Made by a program: the position numbers and the translations under genes | The notes under the pieces: generated by a model | Seen by the model: the letters and a program-made list of their open reading frames with translations, nothing else | The model's database searches: none | What the model was told of the DNA's origin: nothing | Assembly (NCBI GenBank): GCA_900545525.1 | Contig: UQZX01000005.1 | Location: forward strand, 1-64,000 | DNA: 64,000 nucleotides | Direction: 5' to 3' | Origin: an uncultured Prevotella sp. | GTDB lineage: Bacteria; Bacteroidota; Bacteroidia; Bacteroidales; Bacteroidaceae | Part shown: piece by piece, positions 35,650 to 44,238 of the stretch | How positions within the stretch are numbered: position 1 is the first letter of the stretch | Layout of the letters: the number at the start of each line of letters is the position of its first letter

Positions 35650-36693
35650 TCAGTTATTCTCCGGACGAAGCTTACGCACAGTGGCACCAGCCTGCCACAT
35701 CTCGCTTTCACGCATAGCCTTAAGCTCCTCGTTCAGCTTCTCACGATAGTCTTCCTTCGAATTGCTGTCGATTGAGATCTGTGCTTCATTGCCCGACTGT
35801 ACTGAAAGGTACAGCCACTCCATTACAGGCTTTATCGCATCGCGGAAACGGGGTGCCCAGTCGAGGGCTCCGCGCTGTGCTGTCGTAGAACAGTTGGCAT
35901 ACATCCAGTCCATTCCCTTTGCCCCGAACAACGGACCAAGGCTCTGTGTAAGCTCCTCAACAGTCTCGTTAAACGCCTCGGAAGGAGAGTGTCCGTGCTC
36001 ACGCAGCACCTGATACTGTGCTTCCAAAAGTCCCTCTATGGCTCCCATAAGCGAGCCGCGCTCACCTGTAAGGTCGCTTGTCGCCTCGCGCTGGAATGTC
36101 GTCTTGAACATATAACCAGCCCCGATACCGATGCCGAAGGCTATTGTGCGCTCCTCAGCCTTGCCTGTCGCATCCTGATAAACGGCATACGAGCAGTTCA
36201 GACCGCGCCCCTCGCAGAACATTGTGCGGAGAGATGTGCCCGAACCCTTGGGAGCAACCATTATAACATCTACATCCTCAGGAGGAACAACGCCCGTACG
36301 GTCGCTCCAGTTTATCGCAAAGCCATGCGAATAATACAATGCCTTGCCCTTTGTAAGATATTTCTTTACCTTCGGCCATGCGGAAATCTGTCCTGCATCC
36401 GACAGCAACATACATACAATAGTACCTTTTTCGGCTGCTTCCTCGATAGAGAAAAGCGTCTTGCCGGGCACCCAGCCGTCGGCAACAGCCTTGTCATAAG
36501 TCTTGCCGGGACGCTGACCCACAATCACATTGAAGCCGTTGTCGCGCAGGTTGCAAGCCTGACCCGGTCCCTGAATGCCATAACCTAATACCGCGATAGT
36601 CTCATCCTTCAATACCTCACGTGCTTTTTCCAAAGAGAACTCCTTGCTGGTAACAACCGTTTCGAGCACTCCTCCAAAATTCATTTCTGCCAT
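35650..36693 (-). CDS. ilvC: Ketol-acid reductoisomerase
   Basis: IlvC converts acetolactate or acetohydroxybutyrate to the dihydroxy acids with NADPH and Mg2+. From ATG 36693 (MAEMNFGGVLETVV) it has 347 residues; an upstream in-frame ATG would add 17 unlikely residues. The NADPH motif GYGIQGPGQACNLRDNG is near residue 40. The Mg-binding region follows (DLTGERGSLMGAIEGLLEAQ). It is the last gene of the ilv cluster but has its own TATCTTTG box upstream, so it may also be transcribed separately. Confidence 0.97.
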   Translation of the reverse strand: MAEMNFGGVLETVVTSKEFSLEKAREVLKDETIAVLGYGIQGPGQACNLRDNGFNVIVGQRPGKTYDKAVADGWVPGKTLFSIEEAAEKGTIVCMLLSDAGQISAWPKVKKYLTKGKALYYSHGFAINWSDRTGVVPPEDVDVIMVAPKGSGTSLRTMFCEGRGLNCSYAVYQDATGKAEERTIAFGIGIGAGYMFKTTFQREATSDLTGERGSLMGAIEGLLEAQYQVLREHGHSPSEAFNETVEELTQSLGPLFGAKGMDWMYANCSTTAQRGALDWAPRFRDAIKPVMEWLYLSVQSGNEAQISIDSNSKEDYREKLNEELKAMRESEMWQAGATVRKLRPENN

Positions 36694-36823
36694 AATTGCT
36701 AAATGTTTGTTTAAATGCGCGGGCGTATCATATACATATATCATATCCGTCTTACGGCAGCCATGCTCTGAAACGCCCTCTTATTTCTATTATATTATCT
36801 TAAATTATCACTAAAACCGTATG

Positions 36824-36831
36824 CAAAGATA
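36824..36831 (-). promoter_or_regulatory. Internal promoter for ilvC
   Basis: The minus strand reads TATCTTTG in the gap between the thioesterase stop (36857) and the ilvC start, about 131 bp upstream of ilvC. The leader to ilvC would be about 125 nt long. Confidence 0.55.
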
Positions 36832-36856
36832 TGGAATTAAAACGATATTAACAAAA

Positions 36857-37642
36857 TTACTTACAATCTTTTACAAATTTAATTCCGCATCTGCACGTTT
36901 CCGTTTCCCCTGTTTCGTCCTCGCGATGCCTTGTCACGCGCACCAAAAAGTCTTCTTCCGACAACTGTTCCACATAGAAAGACAACTTGTCTCCGTAATA
37001 ACTTTCCGCCACATAAGCCACATCTATGCGCCTGACAGCATATTCCTTGTAACGCGAAAGGGGAAAAAGATCGAGCACATGCTCTATGTATTTCACGCTG
37101 TTTATATGTCCGTTGACATCAACATCGCCATAATGTGTATCTATAGTACGCACAAGCCGTGCATCATCACTGATGCGTACACGTGACAACGCCCCTGCAG
37201 CACAGTGCCTGTCCGCATCGACATACTTCATTATCTCCCCGTTACGTATCTCCATTATGTTCTGAGGGCGGCGCGTTTGTGTATCTATCATCGCCCACAC
37301 ACTGCGTCCGTAGCCGTACACATGGCTGTCATCATCAGTATCCACGATGCGGAAATTACGGTTGGTGAAGTATCTCATGGCACTCTCCACCCATGTCTCC
37401 ACGGCAAATGTGGAATACTGCAACGGCATCTCATCCATCTCTATAGCCAGACGCGACAGCACCCATGTCTTATGAAGCGGGTTAAGATACGGCATGCCGA
37501 AGCCCCTATGGCTCGAATGGAAGTCTGCGGCATTAAGAAGATGATTGCCGAGATGTCCCATAAACAGCCTGTGGGAGAAATCACAATGGAAAGGTTCCGC
37601 CAGGAACTCATACTTCCCCACTTTATTCTTATCTGTCTCCAT
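36857..37642 (-). CDS. Acyl-ACP thioesterase family protein
   Basis: This 261-residue protein has a double hot-dog layout typical of acyl-ACP thioesterases. The N-terminal half has LFMGHLGNHLLNAADFHS and LSRLAIEMDEMP, and the second half has DTHYGDVDVNGHINSVKYIEHVLDLFP, where the conserved Asn/His lie. It hydrolyses acyl-ACP to free fatty acids in the cytoplasm. Its start overlaps the ilvN stop by 14 bp, so it is translationally coupled within the ilv operon. The link between branched-chain precursors and acyl chains suggests a role in branched fatty acid supply, but that is inference. Confidence 0.85.
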   Translation of the reverse strand: METDKNKVGKYEFLAEPFHCDFSHRLFMGHLGNHLLNAADFHSSHRGFGMPYLNPLHKTWVLSRLAIEMDEMPLQYSTFAVETWVESAMRYFTNRNFRIVDTDDDSHVYGYGRSVWAMIDTQTRRPQNIMEIRNGEIMKYVDADRHCAAGALSRVRISDDARLVRTIDTHYGDVDVNGHINSVKYIEHVLDLFPLSRYKEYAVRRIDVAYVAESYYGDKLSFYVEQLSEEDFLVRVTRHREDETGETETCRCGIKFVKDCK

Positions 37643-38180
37643 GTCCTGTTGTATTTTCTTCCTGTTTCTTTAGAAAGTCGCTTACTTCCTCGACCGTACT
37701 CCTCGTTATGGCAATGCGCCCGCTCCGGGTATACTGCAAAAGGCAGTTAAACTTGTCAAGAGCATAGTACAGTCCGGTAATCTCATCGGTTATCCCGCTC
37801 ATTATAACGCTGCAGAACGTAGGGTTAACCTCTATTATACGTGCATCTGCCTTACGTATTATACGTGATATCTCAGGATTGTTCATCACCTCGGGCGTAG
37901 ACAGTTTGTAAATGCCCACTTCCCTGATAAACAGCTGGTCGTCTGTATAATAGTCTGCCTTTATTACGTCTATCTTCTTCTCTATCTGCTTTGTTATCTT
38001 CTTTATCTGGTCTTCGGTGCTCCACGCGGTTATGGTGTACTTATGCACACCTTCTATGCTCGAAGCCGACACGTTAAGACTCTCTATATTTACCTGCCGC
38101 CGCGTAAACACCGCAGTAATCTGATTTAATATTCCCGCCAGGTTTTCCGAATATACAAGCAATGTATATAATGTATCCAT
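37629..38180 (-). CDS. ilvN: Acetolactate synthase small subunit
   Basis: This is the regulatory subunit of acetohydroxyacid synthase, which confers feedback inhibition by valine. From ATG 38180 (MDTLYTLLVYSENLAGILNQ) it has 183 residues. The first about 75 residues are an ACT domain (GILNQITAVFTRRQVNIESLNV). The C-terminal half is the second regulatory domain. It lies between ilvB and a thioesterase gene that overlaps its end. Eight extra in-frame codons upstream are not needed. Confidence 0.9.
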   Translation of the reverse strand: MDTLYTLLVYSENLAGILNQITAVFTRRQVNIESLNVSASSIEGVHKYTITAWSTEDQIKKITKQIEKKIDVIKADYYTDDQLFIREVGIYKLSTPEVMNNPEISRIIRKADARIIEVNPTFCSVIMSGITDEITGLYYALDKFNCLLQYTRSGRIAITRSTVEEVSDFLKKQEENTTGHGDR

Positions 38181-38289
38181 TTTTTTATTACAAGTTACAA
38201 ACAACTAATGCGACACAAGAGTATATAATCATCAGTCAGGGCGAAACAAAAAAACAATCTTTCATCACAACGCCCGGCATCCGTCATCA

Positions 38290-39999
38290 TTATATTTCCA
38301 GCATCATCTCGTCCACCGACTTCCCGGGAGGTGTCATCGGCATAATATTATCTTCTTCCTTTACGGCACACTCCAGCAAGAACGGTCCCTTGACCGACAG
38401 CATACGGTCTATCTCTGCATGCAGTACGGCACGGTCGGTCACCACACCATAGGGTATTCCATACGCCTTGGCTATGTCGCAGTACATGGGATTGAGCATG
38501 GAAGTGAACGAACGGCGCCCGTCGAAGAACATGTCCTGCCACTGCCTCACGTTGCCAAGATAATTGTTGTTCATCAAAATCATCTTTACCGGAGCCTGCC
38601 TTTCCATTATTGTTCCAAGTTCCTGTATGCTCATCTGAAATCCTCCGTCACCGCAGAACATGCACACCGTGCGATCGGGAGCACCGAAGGTGGCACCTAT
38701 TGCAGCCGGAAGTCCGAAGCCCATTGTACCAAGTCCGCCGCTGCTTACCATTGAACGCTTCTTGCCATATTTGAAATAGCGGCTTGCAAACATCTGGTTC
38801 TGACCTACATCCGTCACAAGAACAGCATCGCCTTGAGTGGCAAGGGCAACGGCATTGACCACCTCCGCCATAAGAAGGGGACCGCTTTCAGGCAGCGTTG
38901 CCGGACGTATCACCTTCTCATACTCCATGTCATAAAGCGGCATGAAGCTCTCACGCCACTCCCTGTGGCTGTTCTTACGCAGAAGACGCGTTATAGCCGG
39001 GAGAGAAACCTTGCAGTCTGCGACCACAGCCACGTCTGTCATCACGTTCTTGTCTATCTCCGAACGGTCTATATCCAGATGTATAATCTTTGCCTGACGC
39101 GCGTATGTTGCAAGATTGCACGTAACGCGGTCGCTGAAGCGCATGCCAATGGCTATAAGTACGTCACACTCCTGCTCCTTTATGTTTGGCGCATAATTGC
39201 CGTGCATGCCGAGCATGCCAACGTTGAGCGGATGATCGGACGGCAGTGCGGACAGCCCAAGCAATGTTCGTGCTGCCGGTATGTCGGCTTTCTCCAAGAA
39301 CTCTGTCAACTCGTTATGCGCATTTCCCAACTCCACGCCCTGCCCTACAAGAGCAAGAGGTTTTTGCGCATTGTTTATTATCTCAGCGGCACGTGCCACC
39401 TGCCTGTCGTCAAGGACGGGATATGCCACATAGCTGCGCACAAAGTCAACCTTTGCAGTATGATATTCGGCTGAGGCAACCTGCGCGTTCTTCGTGAAAT
39501 CGAGGACAACCGGTCCCGGACGCCCCGAACGTGCGATGTAGAACGCACGGCTTACAGCCCATGCCACGTCTTCGGCACGGCGTATCTGATAGCTCCACTT
39601 GCTTATCGGCTGAGCCACGCCCACGAGGTCAACCTCCTGAAAAGCATCGGTGCCGAGCGCATCCACGCCCACCTGTCCTGCTATTACGACAATGGGAGTC
39701 GAGTCCATCATGGCATCGGCAACGCCCGTAAGGGTGTTTGTCGCCCCCGGACCGCTCGTAACAAGGCATACACCTACATCACCGCTCACACGGGCATAGC
39801 CCTGTGCGGCATGTACGGCAGCCTGTTCATGTCGTACAAGCACATGGTCGAACGTCCTGTTCTCACCTCTCGTATATCCATAAAGAGCATCGAACACGGG
39901 CATAATAGAACCGCCCGGATACCCGAATATGGTCTTCACACCCTCAAACTTCAACGAGCGCATCAATATCTCTGCTCCTGTTATCTTTTCCTTACACAT
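38290..39999 (-). CDS. ilvB: Acetolactate synthase large (catalytic) subunit
   Basis: IlvB is the ThDP-dependent catalytic subunit that makes acetolactate and acetohydroxybutyrate. The 569 residues have the three-domain layout. The N-terminal PYR domain has the catalytic Glu in VRHEQAAVHAAQGYARVSG. The central FAD-type domain follows. The C-terminal PP domain has GDGGFQMSIQELGTI and NNNYLGNVRQWQ, the ThDP/Mg motif. It follows ilvD by 94 bp and precedes ilvN by 109 bp on the minus strand. Confidence 0.96.
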   Translation of the reverse strand: MCKEKITGAEILMRSLKFEGVKTIFGYPGGSIMPVFDALYGYTRGENRTFDHVLVRHEQAAVHAAQGYARVSGDVGVCLVTSGPGATNTLTGVADAMMDSTPIVVIAGQVGVDALGTDAFQEVDLVGVAQPISKWSYQIRRAEDVAWAVSRAFYIARSGRPGPVVLDFTKNAQVASAEYHTAKVDFVRSYVAYPVLDDRQVARAAEIINNAQKPLALVGQGVELGNAHNELTEFLEKADIPAARTLLGLSALPSDHPLNVGMLGMHGNYAPNIKEQECDVLIAIGMRFSDRVTCNLATYARQAKIIHLDIDRSEIDKNVMTDVAVVADCKVSLPAITRLLRKNSHREWRESFMPLYDMEYEKVIRPATLPESGPLLMAEVVNAVALATQGDAVLVTDVGQNQMFASRYFKYGKKRSMVSSGGLGTMGFGLPAAIGATFGAPDRTVCMFCGDGGFQMSIQELGTIMERQAPVKMILMNNNYLGNVRQWQDMFFDGRRSFTSMLNPMYCDIAKAYGIPYGVVTDRAVLHAEIDRMLSVKGPFLLECAVKEEDNIMPMTPPGKSVDEMMLEI

Positions 40000-40093
40000 T
40001 GCATTGTTCTTTTAGTCTGCGATACTTGCTCCTATTGCACCTTATCAGACTCACCGGTCTTATCAGTCATACATGTCATACAGACCATATAAC

Positions 40094-41893
40094 TCACAAC
40101 ACTCTCACTCCTCCCTTGTCTGCCGAGCTGACACTCTGTGCGTATGCACGCAGAGCCTTGCTCACATTGCGCGTCCTTGTCACCGGTCTCTGCCCGCGCG
40201 AGGCAAGCTCTTCATCTGTCAGCAATACGTTTATCGAGCGGTTAGGTATGTCTATCTCTATTATATCGCCGTCCTGTATCTTTCCGATATTGCCTCCGGC
40301 AGCAGCCTCCGGCGATACATGCCCGATGCTCAGACCCGACGTTCCGCCGCTAAAGCGGCCGTCGGTGACAAGGGCACACTCTTTTCCAAGGTGCATGCTC
40401 TTTATATAAGATGTGGGATAGAGCATTTCCTGCATGCCCGGACCGCCTTTAGGTCCCTCATGAGTGATGACGACACAGTCGCCGCTCTTGACATCTCCGC
40501 CGAGAATGCCCTCGCAAGCAGCCTCCTGCGAGTCGAAGACCTTAGCCGGACCACGGAATTTCCATATACTTTCGTCCACTCCGGCAGTCTTGACAACACA
40601 GCCGTCCTGCGCTATATTTCCAAAAAGCACGGCAAGTCCGCCGTCTTTTGTATATGCATGTTCAAGACTGCGTATGCAACCATGCTCCCTGTCGGTGTCA
40701 AGTGTCTCCCAACGTGTGTCCTGCGAACCCATTACCGTTGAGAACCTGCCGCCGGGAGCACTGCCATATATGCGTGCGGCATCGCCGTCCACACTCTCTT
40801 TTGTTATATCATACTTCTTCAGCTGCCTGCCCAGCGTTACGCCATCCACGCGCATTGCCGTCTCATGCAGCAGTCCGCCTTTGGCAAGCTCGTTCATTAT
40901 GCCGAAGATACCTCCCGCACGGTTACACTCCTGCACGCTGTATTTCTGCGTATTCGGGGCAAGTTTGCACAGACACGGCACCTTGCGGCTCAGCGCGTCT
41001 ATATCCTGCATAGTGAAATCCACGCCCGCCTCCTGTGCCACGGCAAGCAGATGAAGCACTGTATTGGTGCTTCCGCCCATGGCAATATCAAGCGTCATGG
41101 CATTGAGAAAAGCCTCGCGCGTGGCGATACTGCGCGGAAGTACACTTTCGTCACCGTCCTCATAATACCTGAAGGCATTTGTAACAACCTGTCTTGCAGC
41201 ATCCTTGAACAGCTGTATGCGGTTCTTGTGCGTGGCAAGCACAGTTCCGTTGCCGGGCAGTGACAGTCCGATAGCCTCCGTAAGCGAGTTCATTGAGTTG
41301 GCGGTGAACATTCCGGAACAGCTTCCGCACCCCGGACAGGCGCAGCTTTCTATCTCCGCCATTTCATCATCGCCCACACTCTTGTCTGCACCCTTGACCA
41401 TAGCCGTTATCAGGTCGGCGTTCTCGCCCCTCCAGCGTCCCGCCTCCATAGGACCGCCGCTGCAGAATACCGTTGGAATATTAAGCCTCATCGACGCCAT
41501 GAGCATTCCGGGCGTCACCTTGTCACAGTTGGATATACATATCATGGCATCTGCCTTGTGGGCGTTAACCATATATTCCACCGAGTCAGCAATGATATCG
41601 CGCGAGGGTAATGAGTACAACATGCCGTCATGCCCCATTGCAATACCGTCGTCAATGGCTATGGTATTGAACTCTGCGGCATAGCATCCCATCTTTTCAA
41701 TCTCACTCTTTACTATCTGACCTATCTCATGCAAGTGGGTATGTCCGGGCACAAACTGCGTAAACGAGTTGACCACGGCTATGATAGGCTTGCCAAACTG
41801 ACCGCGCTTCATGCCCGTTGCCACCCACAACGCCCTGGCTCCTGCCATGCGTCTGCCTTCCGTACACACTGCACTTCTCAACTGATGTTTCAT
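40094..41893 (-). CDS. ilvD: Dihydroxy-acid dehydratase
   Basis: IlvD dehydrates the dihydroxy acids to the branched-chain 2-oxo acids. From ATG 41893 (MKHQLRSAVCTEGRRMAGAR) it has 599 residues; an in-frame ATG ten codons earlier is possible. Candidate Fe-S cysteines lie in CISNCDKVTPG and ESCACPGCGSCSGM. The C-terminal block GRFSGGTSGLSIGHVSPEAA is typical. It is the first gene of the ilv operon. An 18-codon upstream ORF and a TACCTTTG box lie within 131 bp, suggesting leader-based control. Confidence 0.97.
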   Translation of the reverse strand: MKHQLRSAVCTEGRRMAGARALWVATGMKRGQFGKPIIAVVNSFTQFVPGHTHLHEIGQIVKSEIEKMGCYAAEFNTIAIDDGIAMGHDGMLYSLPSRDIIADSVEYMVNAHKADAMICISNCDKVTPGMLMASMRLNIPTVFCSGGPMEAGRWRGENADLITAMVKGADKSVGDDEMAEIESCACPGCGSCSGMFTANSMNSLTEAIGLSLPGNGTVLATHKNRIQLFKDAARQVVTNAFRYYEDGDESVLPRSIATREAFLNAMTLDIAMGGSTNTVLHLLAVAQEAGVDFTMQDIDALSRKVPCLCKLAPNTQKYSVQECNRAGGIFGIMNELAKGGLLHETAMRVDGVTLGRQLKKYDITKESVDGDAARIYGSAPGGRFSTVMGSQDTRWETLDTDREHGCIRSLEHAYTKDGGLAVLFGNIAQDGCVVKTAGVDESIWKFRGPAKVFDSQEAACEGILGGDVKSGDCVVITHEGPKGGPGMQEMLYPTSYIKSMHLGKECALVTDGRFSGGTSGLSIGHVSPEAAAGGNIGKIQDGDIIEIDIPNRSINVLLTDEELASRGQRPVTRTRNVSKALRAYAQSVSSADKGGVRVL

Positions 41894-41935
41894 ATAAATA
41901 TGTATTTTTATCCTTACTTGCATTTATACTTTCCT

Positions 41936-41992
41936 TCACAGACAAGTCTCAAGCACAACTCCGGCGGCTTGCCATGCCCGGCAGGAACGCAT
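41936..41992 (-). CDS. Candidate leader peptide upstream of ilvD
   Basis: An ATG preceded by GGAAGG at Shine-Dalgarno distance opens an 18-residue frame, MRSCRAWQAAGVVLETCL, ending 42 bp before the ilvD ATG used here (12 bp before the alternative in-frame ATG). It sits directly after the ilvD promoter. The Val-Val-Leu run is suggestive because this operon makes branched-chain amino acids. I do not see a strong terminator after it, so any control would be by coupling or weaker structure. A chance ORF is possible. Confidence 0.45.
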   Translation of the reverse strand: MRSCRAWQAAGVVLETCL

Positions 41993-42016
41993 ATCCTTCC
42001 TTATTATATACCCTTG

Positions 42017-42024
42017 CAAAGGTA
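42017..42024 (-). promoter_or_regulatory. Promoter -7 box for the ilv operon
   Basis: The minus strand reads TACCTTTG. Transcription would start near 42010, leaving a leader of about 117 nt that contains the 18-codon upstream ORF. Confidence 0.65.
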
Positions 42025-42032
42025 GTCTATTT

Positions 42033-42773
42033 TAGATTAACAGGCAATAATTTAAATAATTAATTTGCCTGTTTGTTACAATTTGCAACACTTTTGCGAT
42101 ATTTCTGTTATAAACCGAAAGAAATATTGCACGTTTACAAACATAATGTGCAATATCTGAATTACGCGAAAAAGATGTCCATGTCTGACAATTACGACTT
42201 ACATGCCGCTGCCCCGCAAAAGTCCGCATGTAAGGATTTGGGGCAAAAACATGTCAATATGTAAGTTGAAAAACATACGCGAAAGCAGGCAAACTACACG
42301 AAAAGAACTGCCAAAAAGCGTTCGCGGGACGGAAAAGCATAGGGTTACGACTGCAAAAGCAATGCTTTTCTGCTCTAAAGCGGGCATCTATGGTGCATAA
42401 AGCAGGCATCATTGGCATGTATTGTCAGCAACTTTGACGCATAAAGTGGCGCATTTTAGCACACAAAGCAGGAATTTTCTCATCTAAAAAGACACAACAT
42501 ACTGCACACATCAAGCTCCATGCAGCATAAAGGACTTATACAAAAAGCATTACGGCTGCACACTCATACGTGCGATATTTACGTGAAAAAGGGTTTAGAT
42601 TTGAAAACAACGCAAGCATGGAGAGTTGAGAGAAAGCATAAAGACAGATAAAACAGCATTCTGATTACATTATGCAAAGTTCATGAAACACAAAAGGAGA
42701 GATAAGCGGGCATAAGGAAAGAAACGGGGAAATATTTGCTCAGCCACCACATTCCTCATTGCCATATACCATG
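42033..42773. other. Intergenic region without a supported gene
   Basis: About 740 bp between the ilv promoter and the ompA terminator. Short overlapping frames on both strands at 42199-42400 look like translated repeat (KSPHVRIWGKNM-like) and I do not call them. A 10-of-11 inverted repeat (GCGATATTTCT, about 42096-42130) is the only clear structure. Base use is AT-rich and unlike the coding neighbours. Confidence 0.5.
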
Positions 42774-42808
42774 AAAAAGCCCCTGCTGCATTCGGCAACA
42801 GGGGCTTT
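42774..42808 (-). terminator. Intrinsic terminator after the ompA-like gene
   Basis: On the minus strand GCCCCTG and CAGGGGC pair around a loop, with an AAA/TTT extension, followed by TTTTTC. It is about 25 bp beyond the stop codon. Confidence 0.85.
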
Positions 42809-42831
42809 ATGGTTAAGAATAATCTTTCAAA

Positions 42832-43977
42832 TTATTTTGTGCTGTCGTTGAAAGTAGCAACACGGTTGAACTCAACCTGCTCGAAGAGCTTGTCTGTCTC
42901 GCCACAACCCTTTGTTGTAAGACGGTCAGCAGCAATCTTGTACTTCTTAACGAGGATGTTCTTAACAGCTTCTGCACGCTTTTCAGAAAGCTTCTGGTTG
43001 AACTCCTTAGAGCCTTCCGGTGAAGCATAACCCTTGATCTCAACAGTTGCATCTCTGTGATTCTTCATGTACTGTGCGATAAGCTCAATCGGAGCATACT
43101 GTGCAGCGTCAACTACAGACTTGCCCTGACGGAAGAGAACTGTCGGCTGGAGGTTTGTTGCAGTAGCAGGTTTCTCATACTTAGGCTTCTTGTTGCAGTC
43201 GTCGAGAGCCTTCTGGAGGTCTGCAATCTGACGGTCCTTAGCTGCAAGCTGTGCATCCTTGCCGTTCAGGTCGCTGCGGAGGTCGTTGATACGTGCGTTC
43301 AGACCGTCGATTTCAGCCTGGTCGCGAACCTGTGCGATTGTGAAGTTGTGTGTACCGTTAGAGTTACCGAACTTGTAAACAACACCTGCGTTCAGCTGGA
43401 GGTTAGAGAAATTAGCGTTGTACTTGAAGTTGTTAGCTGCGCTAAGCTCGCCGCCACCAAGTGACCAGATAACTGCCGGCTCGATATAAACCTGCCATGC
43501 CTTATCCTTGCCAAGGTTGATTGCGAAGTCAAGACCTGCCTTAGATGTCAGGTGGTCATCCTTCGTATAGTCTGAAGGAGTACCGAAGATGTGACCCCAA
43601 CCCATACCTGCAACAGCAGATACTTCGAAGAAACGGGGCTCGCCTTTGTAACCGCCGAACCAGTTGCTCAGGTTTACAGTACCGAGCAATGATGTGTTGA
43701 TTGCGTTAACTACAGTACCGTTTGTGTAACCGTTTGTGTTCTTGAAGTAAGCATTGCTCTCAACTGCAAGTCCGAATACCGGTGTGAAGTAACGTCCAAC
43801 GCGGATGCCGGCATTTGGAGTAAGATCCTTCAGAAGAGCGTGACCCTTCATTGCAGAAGCTACACCACCATTTACACCAACATACCAGTTGTCAGTAGAT
43901 TTGCTCTCAGTTACTGTCTGAGCTGATACAGAAGCAGCAAAAGCTGCAGCTGCTACCAAAGTAAATAATTTTTTCAT
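42832..43977 (-). CDS. OmpA-family outer membrane protein
   Basis: This 381-residue protein has a signal peptide (MKKLFTLVAAAAFAASVSAQ). An eight-stranded-barrel-like N-terminal domain spans about 21-210. A coiled-coil segment follows (INDLRSDLNGKDAQLAAKD, about 225-260), and a C-terminal OmpA peptidoglycan-binding domain (TVEIKGYASPEGSKEFNQKL) completes it. It ties the outer membrane to the cell wall. It is probably abundant: it is transcribed alone and has a strong terminator. Confidence 0.92.
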   Translation of the reverse strand: MKKLFTLVAAAAFAASVSAQTVTESKSTDNWYVGVNGGVASAMKGHALLKDLTPNAGIRVGRYFTPVFGLAVESNAYFKNTNGYTNGTVVNAINTSLLGTVNLSNWFGGYKGEPRFFEVSAVAGMGWGHIFGTPSDYTKDDHLTSKAGLDFAINLGKDKAWQVYIEPAVIWSLGGGELSAANNFKYNANFSNLQLNAGVVYKFGNSNGTHNFTIAQVRDQAEIDGLNARINDLRSDLNGKDAQLAAKDRQIADLQKALDDCNKKPKYEKPATATNLQPTVLFRQGKSVVDAAQYAPIELIAQYMKNHRDATVEIKGYASPEGSKEFNQKLSEKRAEAVKNILVKKYKIAADRLTTKGCGETDKLFEQVEFNRVATFNDSTK

Positions 43978-44238
43978 ACTTCTCTGATTTTAAATTAAAC
44001 CTTATAACTTTATAATTTTGCCTTTATCTGTGTGCAAAGAAATAAAATAATAATGATATAACCAAATTTCTCGTATCAATTTTCCATTTTAACAATACAA
44101 ATAAACATATTTTACTACTAAAAACGTTATTTTTTGCCTTCCGACATTACAATCTGTGCCCTTTATCACTGTTTTTAACATCTCATGTAATCCGGCAAAC
44201 GCAACTGTCATGATACCGAAACCGTCATTATCACATCA

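Noticed and set aside
42199..42400. Overlapping 62-65-codon ORFs on both strands
   Set aside because: Composition is non-coding-like, both strands are open, and no domain, promoter or ribosome site supports either.
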